64,000 bases of DNA. Source: Verrucomicrobiota bacterium (GTDB lineage: Bacteria > Verrucomicrobiota > Verrucomicrobiia > Opitutales > Opitutaceae). A program made the position numbers and the translations under genes. The notes beneath the pieces were generated by a model. It was given only the letters and a program-made list of their open reading frames with translations, had not been told where the DNA came from and made no database searches. The stretch spans positions 49,796-113,795 of the forward strand of contig VHCJ01000010.1 of NCBI GenBank assembly GCA_016871755.1. The letters run 5' to 3'. Positions 30,687 through 39,733 of this stretch are shown in pieces; positions within the stretch are counted from its first letter, which is position 1; the number at the start of each line of letters is the position of its first letter.

Positions 30687-31499
30687 ATGCACGAAGACAC
30701 CCACGTCCGTCTCCAGAAATTCCTCGCCGACGCCGGCCTGTGCTCCCGGCGGGCCGCGGAGTCGTTGATCGGGGCGGGCGACGTGCGGGTAAACGGGACC
30801 CCCGCCACCCTCGGCCAGCGGATCGATCCCTCCCGCGATCGCGTCGTGGTGCAGGGACGCGAGGTACGCGGCACGCCGCAGGCCCGCATGACGCTTGCCG
30901 TGAACAAGCCCCGCGGGCTGGTTTGCTCCAACGACGACCCGCGCAATCCCGCCACGATCTTCGACCTCCTTCCCAAGGAGCTCCAGCGACTGCGGTTCTT
31001 CTGCGCCGGGCGCCTCGACAAGGACAGTGAAGGCTTGGTGATCCTGACCACCGACGGCGATCTCGCGAACCGGTTGATGCACCCACGCCACACCATCGTG
31101 AAGCGCTACCAGGTGCGGCTGGAGGAACCGTTCCCCGCCACCCGGCTCGCCACGCTGCGCCGCGGCGTGATGATTGAGGGCGAACGCCACAAGGTCGAAT
31201 ACGCGGCCCTTCTCAATCCGCAGCGCGATGGCTCGTCCACGGACCTGGATGTGTGGATGCACCATGGGAAGAAGCGGGAGATCCGCCTGCTCTTCCTCGC
31301 CCTCGGGTTCCCGGTCAAGCGGCTGCGCCGCTACCAGATCGGCGACTTTCCCGTGAAGGGCATCCCGCTGCGTGGAGGCAAGGCGCTCAATCCGCGAGAA
31401 ATCGAGCTCCTGTTTTCGCTTCCGCGCAGCACCCCCGACGCGGTAGGGTCTCCCCGCTCCGCCCGCTCTTCTCCCGCTCGCTCCTCCCGTTCACCATGA
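30687..31499 (+). CDS. rRNA pseudouridine synthase, RsuA/RluB family
   Basis: 270 residues from the ATG at 30687. An S4 RNA-binding domain (VRLQKFLADAGLCSRRAAE, VRVNG) precedes the catalytic domain with the family motif GRLDKDSEGLVILTTDGDLANRL, whose Asp is the nucleophile, and KRYQVRLE and GKKREIRLLFLALG later. It most resembles RluB, which modifies 23S rRNA. The last 25 residues are Ser/Arg-rich and may result from read-on before the stop. It overlaps the next gene by 4 bp. Confidence 0.92.
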   Translation: MHEDTHVRLQKFLADAGLCSRRAAESLIGAGDVRVNGTPATLGQRIDPSRDRVVVQGREVRGTPQARMTLAVNKPRGLVCSNDDPRNPATIFDLLPKELQRLRFFCAGRLDKDSEGLVILTTDGDLANRLMHPRHTIVKRYQVRLEEPFPATRLATLRRGVMIEGERHKVEYAALLNPQRDGSSTDLDVWMHHGKKREIRLLFLALGFPVKRLRRYQIGDFPVKGIPLRGGKALNPREIELLFSLPRSTPDAVGSPRSARSSPARSSRSP

Positions 31500-32326
31500 T
31501 CCGCTGGTCTTCGCTCCGCCTCCTCGTCGTCGCTCTCGCCACCGCGTCGTTCCTGTCCGCGGTTCCGGTCAGTGAACCCACTCCGGTCCACGTCAAGCCG
31601 GATGCCTCCGCCGCCGCCTTCACGGTGCTGAAGGCCGGGGGCGAGGCCACCTTCGCCTCACCTCAACCCGCCAGCCTGCCGCTCGGCTGGGCCGCCGTCA
31701 CCCTCGCCGGCCCCCACGAGGTCTATGTGCAGAACAAGGACATCACGAAGTCCCTCGACGTCCGACCCGGCGCCGAACTGCGGCAGGCACCGAAGGCCGA
31801 CGCGCCGGTCCTCACGCTCGCCAACGCCGGCGAAACACTCGACATCATCGGCCTCCACGGGCGGTGGACGCAACTCAAGCTCACCCGTCCGTTGATCGGC
31901 TACATCCAGGTGCCCGCTGCCTCCCTGCCCCTGTCCTCCACACCGCGGCCGGTCGTCACCGACCCCTCCGCCGCCACCCCTGCCCCGCTCGCTCCACCGC
32001 CCGTCCGCGCCGCCGCCCAGGGGGCCACCCCGGGGGCGGCCTCCACCGCCGTCAGCCTCGGCGAGTCCGCCGGCGATGCCGTGCCGCGCATCTTCCAAGG
32101 CCGGTTCATCTCCACCCGCAGCCCGTTCCGGCCACGTCGCCCCTACGACTGGGCCCTCGCCGACGAGAGCGGATCCCGATTCGCCTACCTCGACGTGTCC
32201 CGATTACTCCAAACCGAGCCGATCGAAAACTACACCGGTCGCACCGTCGCCGTCCTCGGCGCCGCCCGCGCCGTGCCCGGAACCAAGGATTTCGTCATCA
32301 TCGTCGAGAGCCTTCAGCTCCGCTGA
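31496..32326 (+). CDS. Exported protein with an SH3-like domain
   Basis: 276 residues. A signal peptide (LRLLVVALATASFLSAVPVS) leads to a beta-rich region (YVQNKDITKSLDVRPGAELR, GETLDIIGLHGRWTQLKL, IGYIQVPA) that reads like a bacterial SH3 domain. A Pro/Ala linker (about 145-190) joins it to a C-terminal beta domain (PYDWALADESGSRFAYLDVS). SH3-like domains often bind cell wall peptides. It overlaps the pseudouridine synthase gene by 4 bp (ATGA). Confidence 0.7.
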   Translation: MIRWSSLRLLVVALATASFLSAVPVSEPTPVHVKPDASAAAFTVLKAGGEATFASPQPASLPLGWAAVTLAGPHEVYVQNKDITKSLDVRPGAELRQAPKADAPVLTLANAGETLDIIGLHGRWTQLKLTRPLIGYIQVPAASLPLSSTPRPVVTDPSAATPAPLAPPPVRAAAQGATPGAASTAVSLGESAGDAVPRIFQGRFISTRSPFRPRRPYDWALADESGSRFAYLDVSRLLQTEPIENYTGRTVAVLGAARAVPGTKDFVIIVESLQLR

Positions 32327-32344
32327 TCCGCCCGTTCGACCTCC

Positions 32345-33223
32345 ATGGCCCTCATCGACGGTAACCGGATCGCCGAGACCATCGTCGCCGAGCTCAAGGC
32401 CGAGGTGGCCGCGCTGCCGGGACGCAAGCCCTGCCTGGCCCTCGTGCGCGTCGGCGACGATCCCGCCTCCATTTCCTACGTCCGAAAAAAGGAGAAGACC
32501 GCCGCCGAGATCGGCGTGACCGGTCGCGTCATCCTTCCCCCCGTCACCCTCTCCCAATCGGAGTTGGAGACCCTGATCGACGGCCTGAACGCCGATCCCG
32601 CCGTCGACGGCATCTTGGTCCAGTCCCCCCTCCCGCCCCCTCAACGAACTAGCGGTCTCTTCCGCCGCGTCTCGCCGAACAAGGACGTCGACGGTTTCCA
32701 CACGGTCAATCTGGGTAAGCTGGCCCAGGATGACGACTCGGGCTTCGTCTCCTGCACCCCGGCTGGCATCATGGAACTGCTCTCCCGGAGCAGCGTCGAC
32801 CTCGCCGGCAAACACGTCGTCGTGCTCGGCCGCTCGCTCATCGTGGGCAAGCCCGTCGCCCTCCTCGCCCTGCAGAAGCGGGCCGGAGCCAATGGTACGG
32901 TCACGGTCTGCCACTCCGGCACCCGCGACCTGCCTGCCATCACCCGGCAAGCCGATGTCCTGATCGCCGCAATCGGTCGGCCAGAGTTCGTAACAGGGGA
33001 CATGGTGAAGCCCGGAGCCGTCGTGATCGACGTGGGCATCAACCGCGTCGCGGATGCGTCGAAAAAGGCCGGCTACCGCCTCACCGGCGACGTCCACTTC
33101 CCATCCGTCGAGCCCAAGGCCGCCCTGATCACCCCGGTCCCCGGAGGGGTCGGACCCATGACGGTGGCCATGCTGATGCGCAACACGGTAAAGGCGCATG
33201 CCCTCGCCCATGGCCGGCACTGA
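32345..33223 (+). CDS. folD: Methylenetetrahydrofolate dehydrogenase/cyclohydrolase FolD
   Basis: 292 residues. The catalytic Lys lies in [14 protein letters not shown], the substrate motif is [18 protein letters not shown] follows, and the NADP-binding domain carries [16 protein letters not shown]. The C-terminus has the conserved [19 protein letters not shown]. The enzyme interconverts methylene-, methenyl- and formyl-tetrahydrofolate for one-carbon metabolism. It starts 18 bp after the SH3-like gene. Confidence 0.97.
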   Translation: MALIDGNRIAETIVAELKAEVAALPGRKPCLALVRVGDDPASISYVRKKEKTAAEIGVTGRVILPPVTLSQSELETLIDGLNADPAVDGILVQSPLPPPQRTSGLFRRVSPNKDVDGFHTVNLGKLAQDDDSGFVSCTPAGIMELLSRSSVDLAGKHVVVLGRSLIVGKPVALLALQKRAGANGTVTVCHSGTRDLPAITRQADVLIAAIGRPEFVTGDMVKPGAVVIDVGINRVADASKKAGYRLTGDVHFPSVEPKAALITPVPGGVGPMTVAMLMRNTVKAHALAHGRH

Positions 33224-33303
33224 CGGCGGCTGAGGTATCCGCCCTAGCTGCGGGCTCCGCCGCAACCTTGCGCTGCCCCGGCTTTCCGTCTCTGCTGCTG
33301 CCC

Positions 33304-34428
33304 ATGGCCTCCGCCAAGATCCTTGTCGTCGATGACCAACCGGTCAACGTCCAGATCCTGCGGAAGCGCTTGGAGCGCGAGAATCTATCCGTGTTGGCCG
33401 CGCACTCCGGCGAGGCAGCCATCGCCGCCGTCCGCGAGCACCGTCCGGATCTCATCCTGCTCGACGTGGTCATGCCGGAGTTGGATGGCATCGAGGTCTG
33501 CCGACGGCTACAGTCGTTTGAGGAGGGACGATCCACCCCGATCATCTTCCTCACGGCACGCGACTCCAAGGAGGGCAAGATTGAGGGGCTCGGCGTCGGC
33601 GCGGTCGACTACATCACCCGGCCGCTGGATCTCGACGAGACGACGGCCCGCGTCCTGAGCCAGCTCCGTTTCGCGACGATCAATCGGGAACTCGTCGAAC
33701 TGCAGCACCGCCTGGCGGAGTCACGCCGGTCCGCCACGATCGGCGCGGTGACGCAGGGGATCGTGCACAACCTGAACAACCTTCTCGGCATCGTCATCGG
33801 CTATCTCGACCTCATCCAGAACCAGCCCGACGACCGGGAGAGCGTTCGTCGCAACGCCGATCAGGTGGAGCACGCCGTCCAGCGCATCGTTGCGATCATC
33901 AAGCAGCTCAGTTCCCTCGCCGTCAGTACCCGGTTCCCCACCAGCCGCCGGGCGTTCGGGCCCCTGATCGACGGAGCGATCGCGCGCTTCCGTGCCGACC
34001 TTCCCTCCGCCGTCACCATCGACTGGCAAGACACCCTGCCCGGTGTGACGCTCGACACGCACGTGGAGGTGTTCGAGGACGCCCTGACGAAGATCCTGAT
34101 GAATGCATGGGAGTCGTACGAGGGGCTGACGGACGCCCGACGCGTCATCCGGATCCGGGCAACGCGCGTCAGCGGGGGCGCGGGCGGGAAACCGAGGGTG
34201 GTGATCCGCATCGAGGATCTGGCACGAGGACTCGATCCTGCCCTTCGCGATCAAATGTTCGAACCTTTCGTCAGTTCCAAGCAGACGGTCGGCGTGGGCA
34301 TGGGTCTCACGGTGGCCCGGCACGCCTTGCGCAGTCTGGGCGGCGACGTGACGCTGCGCGACCGCGATGGAGGCGGTGCGGTCGCGGAAATCCAGCATCC
34401 CATCGAGGCCCCTGCGGCAAAGCCCTGA
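33304..34428 (+). CDS. Response regulator fused to a histidine kinase
   Basis: 374 residues. The N-terminal receiver is complete (ILVVDDQPVNVQILR, Asp in LILLDVVMPELDG, Thr in FLTARDS, Lys-equivalent replaced by Arg in YITRPLD). The kinase half has an H-box QGIVHNLNNLLGIVIGY (His near 157), an N-box-like LMNAWESYEGL and a G2 motif GVGMGLTVARHAL. Receiver-kinase order suggests it relays phosphate inside a network. The G1 box (IEDLARGLD) is less conserved than usual. Confidence 0.88.
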   Translation: MASAKILVVDDQPVNVQILRKRLERENLSVLAAHSGEAAIAAVREHRPDLILLDVVMPELDGIEVCRRLQSFEEGRSTPIIFLTARDSKEGKIEGLGVGAVDYITRPLDLDETTARVLSQLRFATINRELVELQHRLAESRRSATIGAVTQGIVHNLNNLLGIVIGYLDLIQNQPDDRESVRRNADQVEHAVQRIVAIIKQLSSLAVSTRFPTSRRAFGPLIDGAIARFRADLPSAVTIDWQDTLPGVTLDTHVEVFEDALTKILMNAWESYEGLTDARRVIRIRATRVSGGAGGKPRVVIRIEDLARGLDPALRDQMFEPFVSSKQTVGVGMGLTVARHALRSLGGDVTLRDRDGGGAVAEIQHPIEAPAAKP

Positions 34429-34442
34429 GTCCCGCTCCGCGC

Positions 34443-35249
34443 ATGCCACGCCTTGCCTTCATCGGAGCCGGACGGATGGCGTCGGCCATGGTCGACGGTC
34501 TTCTCGCCCAAGGGGTTTGCCAGCCCTCCGAGATCACCTGCATCGGCGGGGGTGGGTCCTCGGCGGAGCGGTTGGTCCAACGAACGGGAATCAACGGCGC
34601 GTCCGACCTTGCCGGAGCGCTCGCCGGTGCCGACGTGGTGGTGCTCGCCTTCAAACCCCAGCACCTCGCGTCCGCCGATCCCCGTCTCGCGGAGCTGACC
34701 GCGGGCAAGGTCGTGGTGTCGGTGCTCGCCGCCAAGACCCTCGCCCGACTCAGCACGGTATTTCCCCGGGCCCGGGCGCTTGTCCGGAGCATGCCCAACA
34801 CGCCCGCCGCCATCGGGGCGGGCGTCACCGGCTGGTGCTCGCAGCATCCTCTGTCCCCGGACGACCGGGGGGTGATCGTCCGACTTTTCGGCGCCATAGG
34901 CCACGAACTCGAACTGCCGGAAGGGCAAATTGACGCGCTGATGGCGGTCAGCGGATGCGGACCCGCCTTCGTCTTCGAGTTCACGGCCGCACTGCGCGAC
35001 GCGGGGGTGGCGGCCGGGTTGTCGCGGGATCAGGCCTCGTTGCTCGCTCTGGAGACGGTTCTCGGTGCCGCGCGGTTGATGGCCCGGACCCGGGCGGAGC
35101 CGGAGGATCTGCGCAACCAAGTCACGTCCCCGAACGGCACCACCTTCGCCGGCCTGCAGCACCTCGCCACCCGGGATTTTCGCGGGATGATGCGGAAAAC
35201 GGTGCTGGCCGCCAAGGCACGCTCAGAGGAACTCAGCCGCGACGGCTGA
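34443..35249 (+). CDS. proC: Pyrroline-5-carboxylate reductase
   Basis: 268 residues from the ATG at 34443. The Rossmann motif FIGAGRMASAMVDGLL opens the protein, followed by VLAFKPQHL, RSMPNTPAAIGAG and the C-terminal dimer domain with SGCGPAFVFEF and NGTTFAGLQHL. It reduces pyrroline-5-carboxylate to proline using NAD(P)H. It lies 14 bp after the kinase gene. Confidence 0.95.
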   Translation: MPRLAFIGAGRMASAMVDGLLAQGVCQPSEITCIGGGGSSAERLVQRTGINGASDLAGALAGADVVVLAFKPQHLASADPRLAELTAGKVVVSVLAAKTLARLSTVFPRARALVRSMPNTPAAIGAGVTGWCSQHPLSPDDRGVIVRLFGAIGHELELPEGQIDALMAVSGCGPAFVFEFTAALRDAGVAAGLSRDQASLLALETVLGAARLMARTRAEPEDLRNQVTSPNGTTFAGLQHLATRDFRGMMRKTVLAAKARSEELSRDG

Positions 35250-35293
35250 TCGGGCTGTTCCCCGAGCCCGCCATGCCCCATGCTCCCCGGGTC

Positions 35294-36292
35294 ATGAGTT
35301 CCCTTTCCGGCCGAATCCTTGTCACCGGCGGCGCCGGCTTCATCGGCAGCGCCCTCGTGTGGGCGCTGAACCAGCGCGGCCATTCAGACATCGTCATCTC
35401 CGATCTGCTCGGCAGCGACGAGAAATGGCGGAATCTCTCCCCCCTGCGCTTCGCCGACTACGTTGAGGCGGGCGAGTTCCGGCGCCGTTTGCGGGAGAGT
35501 CCCGCCAGCCTCGGTTCCTTTTCCTGCGTCTTCCACCTTGGCGCGTGTTCTGCCACCACGGAGCGCAATGCCTCGTACCTCATCGACAACAATTTCGAGT
35601 ACTCCAAGGAACTCGCCCGCTGGGCGGTGAGCAACGGGGCCCGCTTCATCTACGCCTCCTCGGCCGCCACCTACGGCGACGGAACCCGGGGCATGGATGA
35701 TCGCATGGCCGACCTCGGCCAACTGCGACCGCTCAACATGTACGGGTACTCAAAGCACCTCTTCGATCTCTGGGCGGAGCGCGAGGACCTGTTCCCGCGC
35801 ATCGTGGGCATGAAGTACTTCAACGTCTTCGGACCCAACGAAGACCACAAGGGCGAGATGCGCTCCCTCGTGCACAAGGCCTTTCAGCAGATTCAAGCCA
35901 CGGGCGTGGTGCAGCTCTTCCGAAGCCATCGCCCCGACTTCCGCGACGGCGAGCAGCGGCGGGACTTTCTGTACGTGAAGGACGCGGTCGAGATGACGCT
36001 GCACTTCGCCGACCGCGCTCCCGGGGCCGGCGGGCTCTTCAATCTCGGCTCCGGCGAGGCGAACACGTGGCTGACGCTCGCCCGCGCTCTCTTCGCCGCG
36101 CTGCAACGTGAGCCGCGGATCGAGTTCATCGACATGCCGGAGGTTCTCCGAGGGAAGTACCAGTACTTCACCCAGGCGGACATCTCCAAGCTGCGGGCCA
36201 CCGGGTATGACCGCCCCATGACCCCGCTGACCGATGCGGTCCGCGACTACGTGCAGGGGCACCTCGTCACCGGCCGGCGTCTCGGAGAGTGA
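35294..36292 (+). CDS. hldD: ADP-L-glycero-D-manno-heptose 6-epimerase
   Basis: 332 residues from the ATG at 35294 (an in-frame ATG at 35273 is possible). NAD-binding motif ILVTGGAGFIGSALV, the family-specific HLGACSATTE, a YGYSKHLFD active-site YxxxK, then KYFNVFGPNEDHKGEMRS and the sugar-binding RDFLYVKD are all present. It epimerises ADP-heptose for LPS inner core, which implies an outer membrane with heptose-containing LPS. The heptose-phosphatase-like gene at 4304 may belong to the same pathway. Confidence 0.94.
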   Translation: MSSLSGRILVTGGAGFIGSALVWALNQRGHSDIVISDLLGSDEKWRNLSPLRFADYVEAGEFRRRLRESPASLGSFSCVFHLGACSATTERNASYLIDNNFEYSKELARWAVSNGARFIYASSAATYGDGTRGMDDRMADLGQLRPLNMYGYSKHLFDLWAEREDLFPRIVGMKYFNVFGPNEDHKGEMRSLVHKAFQQIQATGVVQLFRSHRPDFRDGEQRRDFLYVKDAVEMTLHFADRAPGAGGLFNLGSGEANTWLTLARALFAALQREPRIEFIDMPEVLRGKYQYFTQADISKLRATGYDRPMTPLTDAVRDYVQGHLVTGRRLGE

Positions 36293-36523
36293 ATCGGGAA
36301 GTCCCTCCGGAACAGTACGGCTGCGCCGGCGTCACCGCCAGCGGCCACTGCTCAAGGGAGTCGCCACGCTGACCGCCGGTTGAACGCGAGCGAAGCAAAG
36401 CGATGGGCCAAATCCCCGGTCTCGGTACCGCAGAACGCACCCGACCGGTCCAACCGTCAGGACGGATTGGCCGGCAGGCGGGCAGGGTTGTCCGCAACGC
36501 GGCTCCGAGAAATCTCGCGCGCC

Positions 36524-37195
36524 TCAGGGAATCGCTTCGAGCTCAACCGCGGTCCACGGCTTCGTCCGGCCAGCCGCAGCCTGCGTTCGAGCCGCCGTCA
36601 CCTTGGCCACGTCCACGGCAGGAGCGGCATTGCCCCATTCGCTACGGATGTACGTCAGCACGTGGGCCACCTTCTCGTCGGACCAATTGAATCCACTGCC
36701 CAAGCCGAATCCAGGCATTGCGCCGTTGTACGTGTTCCCCTTGACCTTGATCTCCCCCACGAGCCCGTGCAGGACGAGTCGGATCAGACGTTCATCCGAG
36801 CCCGTGACCCATTCGCTGGCGGCCAGCGGGGGGAAGACACCAGGCACGCCCAGACCCGTGGCCTGATGGCAGGTCGCGCACGCGCCCGGCTGATTGTAGA
36901 GACGCTTTCCTGCCGCGATCGGATCGACCGCCGCGACGGTCGCCGTCTTGGCGGCCTTCTTGGGATCGAAGCGCTCATCATACACCAGCGGATCGATCCC
37001 GCCCCGATAGTGCACGAAGTAGATCGAGCCCACGAAGATCAGGGCAGACAGCAGGCCGAGGAGGAAAAGCGGGAGAACCGAGTATCCATCCTTCGGTTCC
37101 GGCTTGTTGGCCGCGAGATCCGCATGGACCGCTTGAAGGCTCGCGTCGGAGCCGTCGCCCAACGGGCGCGTGGAATCCTGGTCTTGGCTGCTCAT
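36524..37195 (-). CDS. Membrane-anchored cytochrome c (CcoP-like position), last gene of the act operon
   Basis: 223 residues from the ATG at 37195, which overlaps the upstream stop by 4 bp. A single membrane helix (VLPLFLLGLLSALIFVGSIYF) is followed by one c-type haem domain with CATCH and a distal Met in GAMPGFG. CcoP of true cbb3 oxidases has two haems, so this is a one-haem variant. It faces the periplasm and probably passes electrons onward from the act complex or the CcoO-like protein. Confidence 0.85.
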   Translation of the reverse strand: MSSQDQDSTRPLGDGSDASLQAVHADLAANKPEPKDGYSVLPLFLLGLLSALIFVGSIYFVHYRGGIDPLVYDERFDPKKAAKTATVAAVDPIAAGKRLYNQPGACATCHQATGLGVPGVFPPLAASEWVTGSDERLIRLVLHGLVGEIKVKGNTYNGAMPGFGLGSGFNWSDEKVAHVLTYIRSEWGNAAPAVDVAKVTAARTQAAAGRTKPWTAVELEAIP

Positions 37196-37887
37196 TTGTG
37201 CGCTCCTTCCGCGGCGGCGCCGCTCTGACCCTCGGTCTGGGCCACGTAAACATTGGCCGCTTCCGGATAGGCGTAAGTGTCCTTCAGGCTCAGCAAGTAC
37301 GAAACAAGTCGCTCCGCCCGGACGGTGGGTACGATCTCGTGCCCGGCCGGCGGCTGGTGCCAGGCGGGGAGGAGGGCTTGGATGGCCTTGGGAGAAGGTT
37401 CGCCGACGATCCTGCGCGTCTCGAAAAGAAACCGGAACGGAGGCATGACGGAGCCTGGCGACGTCAACTGGGGATCGTAGAGGTGCCGATAATGCCACTC
37501 CCGCCCATCCCGGCCCTCCTGACCGTCCTTACGTTGACCCACATTCCGGAGGTCCGGACCGATCCGATGGGTCCCGATTAGAACCCGAGGCTCAAGCAAG
37601 TAATCGCGCGCCACGCTGTGGCGCTCGCCCCAGCCACGCTTGTTGTCAATCCCGAACCCAGCACGACGGACCTGCTGGGTGTGGCACGCAACACATCCGA
37701 GATCCTGATAAACCAAATGACCCTGCTGCGCCACACCCGGCAAGGGCTGGGGAAACGCCAATCCTTCGTTGGCATCCACCACCCGCGGGAGCGCGCCGAC
37801 CGAGCCCTGATTGACCAGGATGACCCCCGTCCACGAGGCGGCGAGGGCAGCGAAAAGTCCGAGGAAAAGAAGAGCGATGCGGTTCAT
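37192..37887 (-). CDS. CcoO/FixO-like mono-haem cytochrome c
   Basis: 231 residues. An N-terminal membrane anchor (IALLFLGLFAALAASWTGVI) precedes a FixO-type domain: LPGVAQQGHLVYQDLGCVACHTQQV, then HSVARDYLLEPRVLIGTHRIGPDLRNVG and the Met region SPGSVMPPFRFLF. The pattern matches subunit II of cbb3 oxidases. It lies 12 bp after the CcoN-like gene and overlaps the next cytochrome gene by 4 bp. Because its partner CcoN-like protein lacks metal ligands, it may work as an electron carrier rather than an oxidase subunit. Confidence 0.88.
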   Translation of the reverse strand: MNRIALLFLGLFAALAASWTGVILVNQGSVGALPRVVDANEGLAFPQPLPGVAQQGHLVYQDLGCVACHTQQVRRAGFGIDNKRGWGERHSVARDYLLEPRVLIGTHRIGPDLRNVGQRKDGQEGRDGREWHYRHLYDPQLTSPGSVMPPFRFLFETRRIVGEPSPKAIQALLPAWHQPPAGHEIVPTVRAERLVSYLLSLKDTYAYPEAANVYVAQTEGQSGAAAEGAHK

Positions 37888-37899
37888 CGGGCGGAAGCC

Positions 37900-39360
37900 T
37901 CAGGCGACTTTGGAAGCGTTCGAGAGGGAGGGCGTAACCGGCACACCGCATGAGCAACTGGCCGAGGCAATCCAGCCGAGATTCACAAGGAAGGCGACGT
38001 GCCCAGCGGCCAACAGCACCAGCGCCGAGGTGTGGGTGAAGAGATACGGTTGCAGACCTTGCAGGATCTCAATGACGGGCACCGGGACGGCACCGTCACC
38101 CGCAGGCAGACGATTCAGACCGACGCCCTGTCGATAACCCGCCAAGGCCAGAGCCACCACGCTGGTCGCGCAACCGAGCAGGGAACTCCAGAAATGAAAA
38201 CCAACGAGGCCAGGGACGGGCCACGACCGACCCGCGATCCGCGGGACGAGCACATAGAGGGTGCCAAAGGCGGCCATGCTGAAAAACCCGTACTGCGTCA
38301 GTTGCCCCAGCGCCGTGTGCACAAACGTGAACTGCAGCAGTTCCGCCGCACTGCGTAGCGACAGCAACACGGAGGCGGTCTGCGCGACGAGCAACGCGAG
38401 TACGCTCACGCCGATGAAGCGATAAGCCGGATCCTGCCGCACCGCCGCAGAGGCCCGCGACAGCGTCGGTACCAGATTGCACGCCCAGACCGAAAGGACC
38501 ACCAGCAGCAGGAAAGAAAGCGCGATGCTGAGCGAAACCACCCACGCCGGCACCGGGGCGCCGACGAGACGGGCCGGACCCGCCCAGCCACCGAAAATCA
38601 CAAGCAGCCAGAACCCGACGGGGCTCAGGTGATAGTGAGCGATGGAACGACCGGTCAGCTTGGTCGTCAGGTAGTAAAGCGCCGCCACGCCGATGCCGCC
38701 AAACCAGAACAAGCCCAGACTGTGGGTGTACCACGTCTGCACCAGCGGTTGCATCACACCCTGAACCGGGTCGACGACCAGCAACAGGTGGGCGAGCGAG
38801 AAAACCCACGGAAACCACAGCAGCGCCAGAAGGAGGTACCACTGCGAAATGAAGACGTGCGGCGAACGCCGGGCCCGGAAGGTCAGGAGCGCCCAGATCG
38901 CGATCCACGCATAGGAGACAAAGAGGATAGCGTTGACGTAGGACGGGAATTCAAGGCCCTCCACCGCCGTGCCGTGTCCACCGAGGACTCCCAGCGTTCC
39001 CACCAGTACACCGAGATTCCAGAATCCGCCCGCCACCACCAGGGTCACGGGACGGCGGACCTCCGCCTGGGCGAGTCGGGCCATGAGCCAGATCGCCATC
39101 GCAAAGGCCGCATTGAAGCCCCACCCGTAAATCAGGAGAGCGGACTCCGCGCTGCGGACCCGGCCATAGGTCAGCCACTCGCAGTCCGCGAGGAAGGCGG
39201 GGGAGTGCAGCTTGAAGGCCGCAATGAGCGACAGCGCCGTGCCGACCACGAGCCAGACCGCCGCGGCGGCCGCAAAGTACAGCCCAGGCAGGCGGACGGA
39301 GGCGTCAATCGACGCACCCTCCGCAGAAGCCGGACTGGTCGGAGAGGAAGGGGAGGCCAT
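37900..39360 (-). CDS. CcoN-like membrane protein lacking most haem and copper ligands
   Basis: 486 residues from the ATG at 39360, about 12-14 membrane helices. The sequence aligns by eye with cbb3 oxidase subunit I over its whole length (LTYGRVRS, QTWYTHSLGLFW, WAGPARLVGAPVPAW, FGTLYVLVPR). Of the six His ligands of CcoN, only one is kept (His213, in WYTHS). The haem b ligand is Glu72, the CuB pair is Ala263-Arg264, and the helix-X pair is Leu351 and Gln353. It should therefore not bind the usual haem b/b3-CuB set. It sits between the act genes and the FixO-like gene in one operon, with its catalytic centre apparently lost. Confidence 0.8.
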   Translation of the reverse strand: MASPSSPTSPASAEGASIDASVRLPGLYFAAAAAVWLVVGTALSLIAAFKLHSPAFLADCEWLTYGRVRSAESALLIYGWGFNAAFAMAIWLMARLAQAEVRRPVTLVVAGGFWNLGVLVGTLGVLGGHGTAVEGLEFPSYVNAILFVSYAWIAIWALLTFRARRSPHVFISQWYLLLALLWFPWVFSLAHLLLVVDPVQGVMQPLVQTWYTHSLGLFWFGGIGVAALYYLTTKLTGRSIAHYHLSPVGFWLLVIFGGWAGPARLVGAPVPAWVVSLSIALSFLLLVVLSVWACNLVPTLSRASAAVRQDPAYRFIGVSVLALLVAQTASVLLSLRSAAELLQFTFVHTALGQLTQYGFFSMAAFGTLYVLVPRIAGRSWPVPGLVGFHFWSSLLGCATSVVALALAGYRQGVGLNRLPAGDGAVPVPVIEILQGLQPYLFTHTSALVLLAAGHVAFLVNLGWIASASCSCGVPVTPSLSNASKVA

Positions 39361-39373
39361 TCGGAAAGAGAAC

Positions 39374-39733
39374 TTAGAAGGACTTCGCGCGGGGCGCGGA
39401 CGGCTTGGCCGCCGGAGCATTGAGATCGCGGATGGTAAGTTCGACCGCCCGGTCGATCGGGAGCCGCACGACACCGGCCGCTTGGTCGATCCAGCCGTAG
39501 GAGGTGGCAGCCGACGACTCCTTCGCACGCAACTCGCTCAGGCGCGCGGCACGACCCTCGGAGGTGAACTTCCATGCGTCCTCAGGAGCGGCGCCGACGG
39601 TCGCCGGGAGGGGATGCACCGGACGGCGGGAAACCACGTAGACCACGACAAAAACACCCAGCACCACCGCTGCGCCCACGGCGGCGACCACGGAAAAACG
39701 ACCGGAGCCGGAACTAGTCTGCGGAAGACTCAT
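39374..39733 (-). CDS. Small membrane-anchored protein of the act operon
   Basis: 119 residues. One membrane helix (SVVAAVGAAVVLGVFVVVYVV) and a soluble part with SYGWIDQAAGVVRLPIDRAVEL, a segment often seen beside respiratory cytochrome genes. It overlaps actF by 20 bp and lies 13 bp before the CcoN-like gene. No cofactor motif. It may be an assembly or accessory subunit; that is inference from position. Confidence 0.75.
   Translation of the reverse strand: MSLPQTSSGSGRFSVVAAVGAAVVLGVFVVVYVVSRRPVHPLPATVGAAPEDAWKFTSEGRAARLSELRAKESSAATSYGWIDQAAGVVRLPIDRAVELTIRDLNAPAAKPSAPRAKSF

Noticed and set aside
36293..36523. Small leftward open frame (36267-36497) between hldD and the cytochrome gene
   Set aside because: Overlaps the hldD end, has mixed Arg/Pro/Trp composition and no ribosome-binding site; treated as non-coding.
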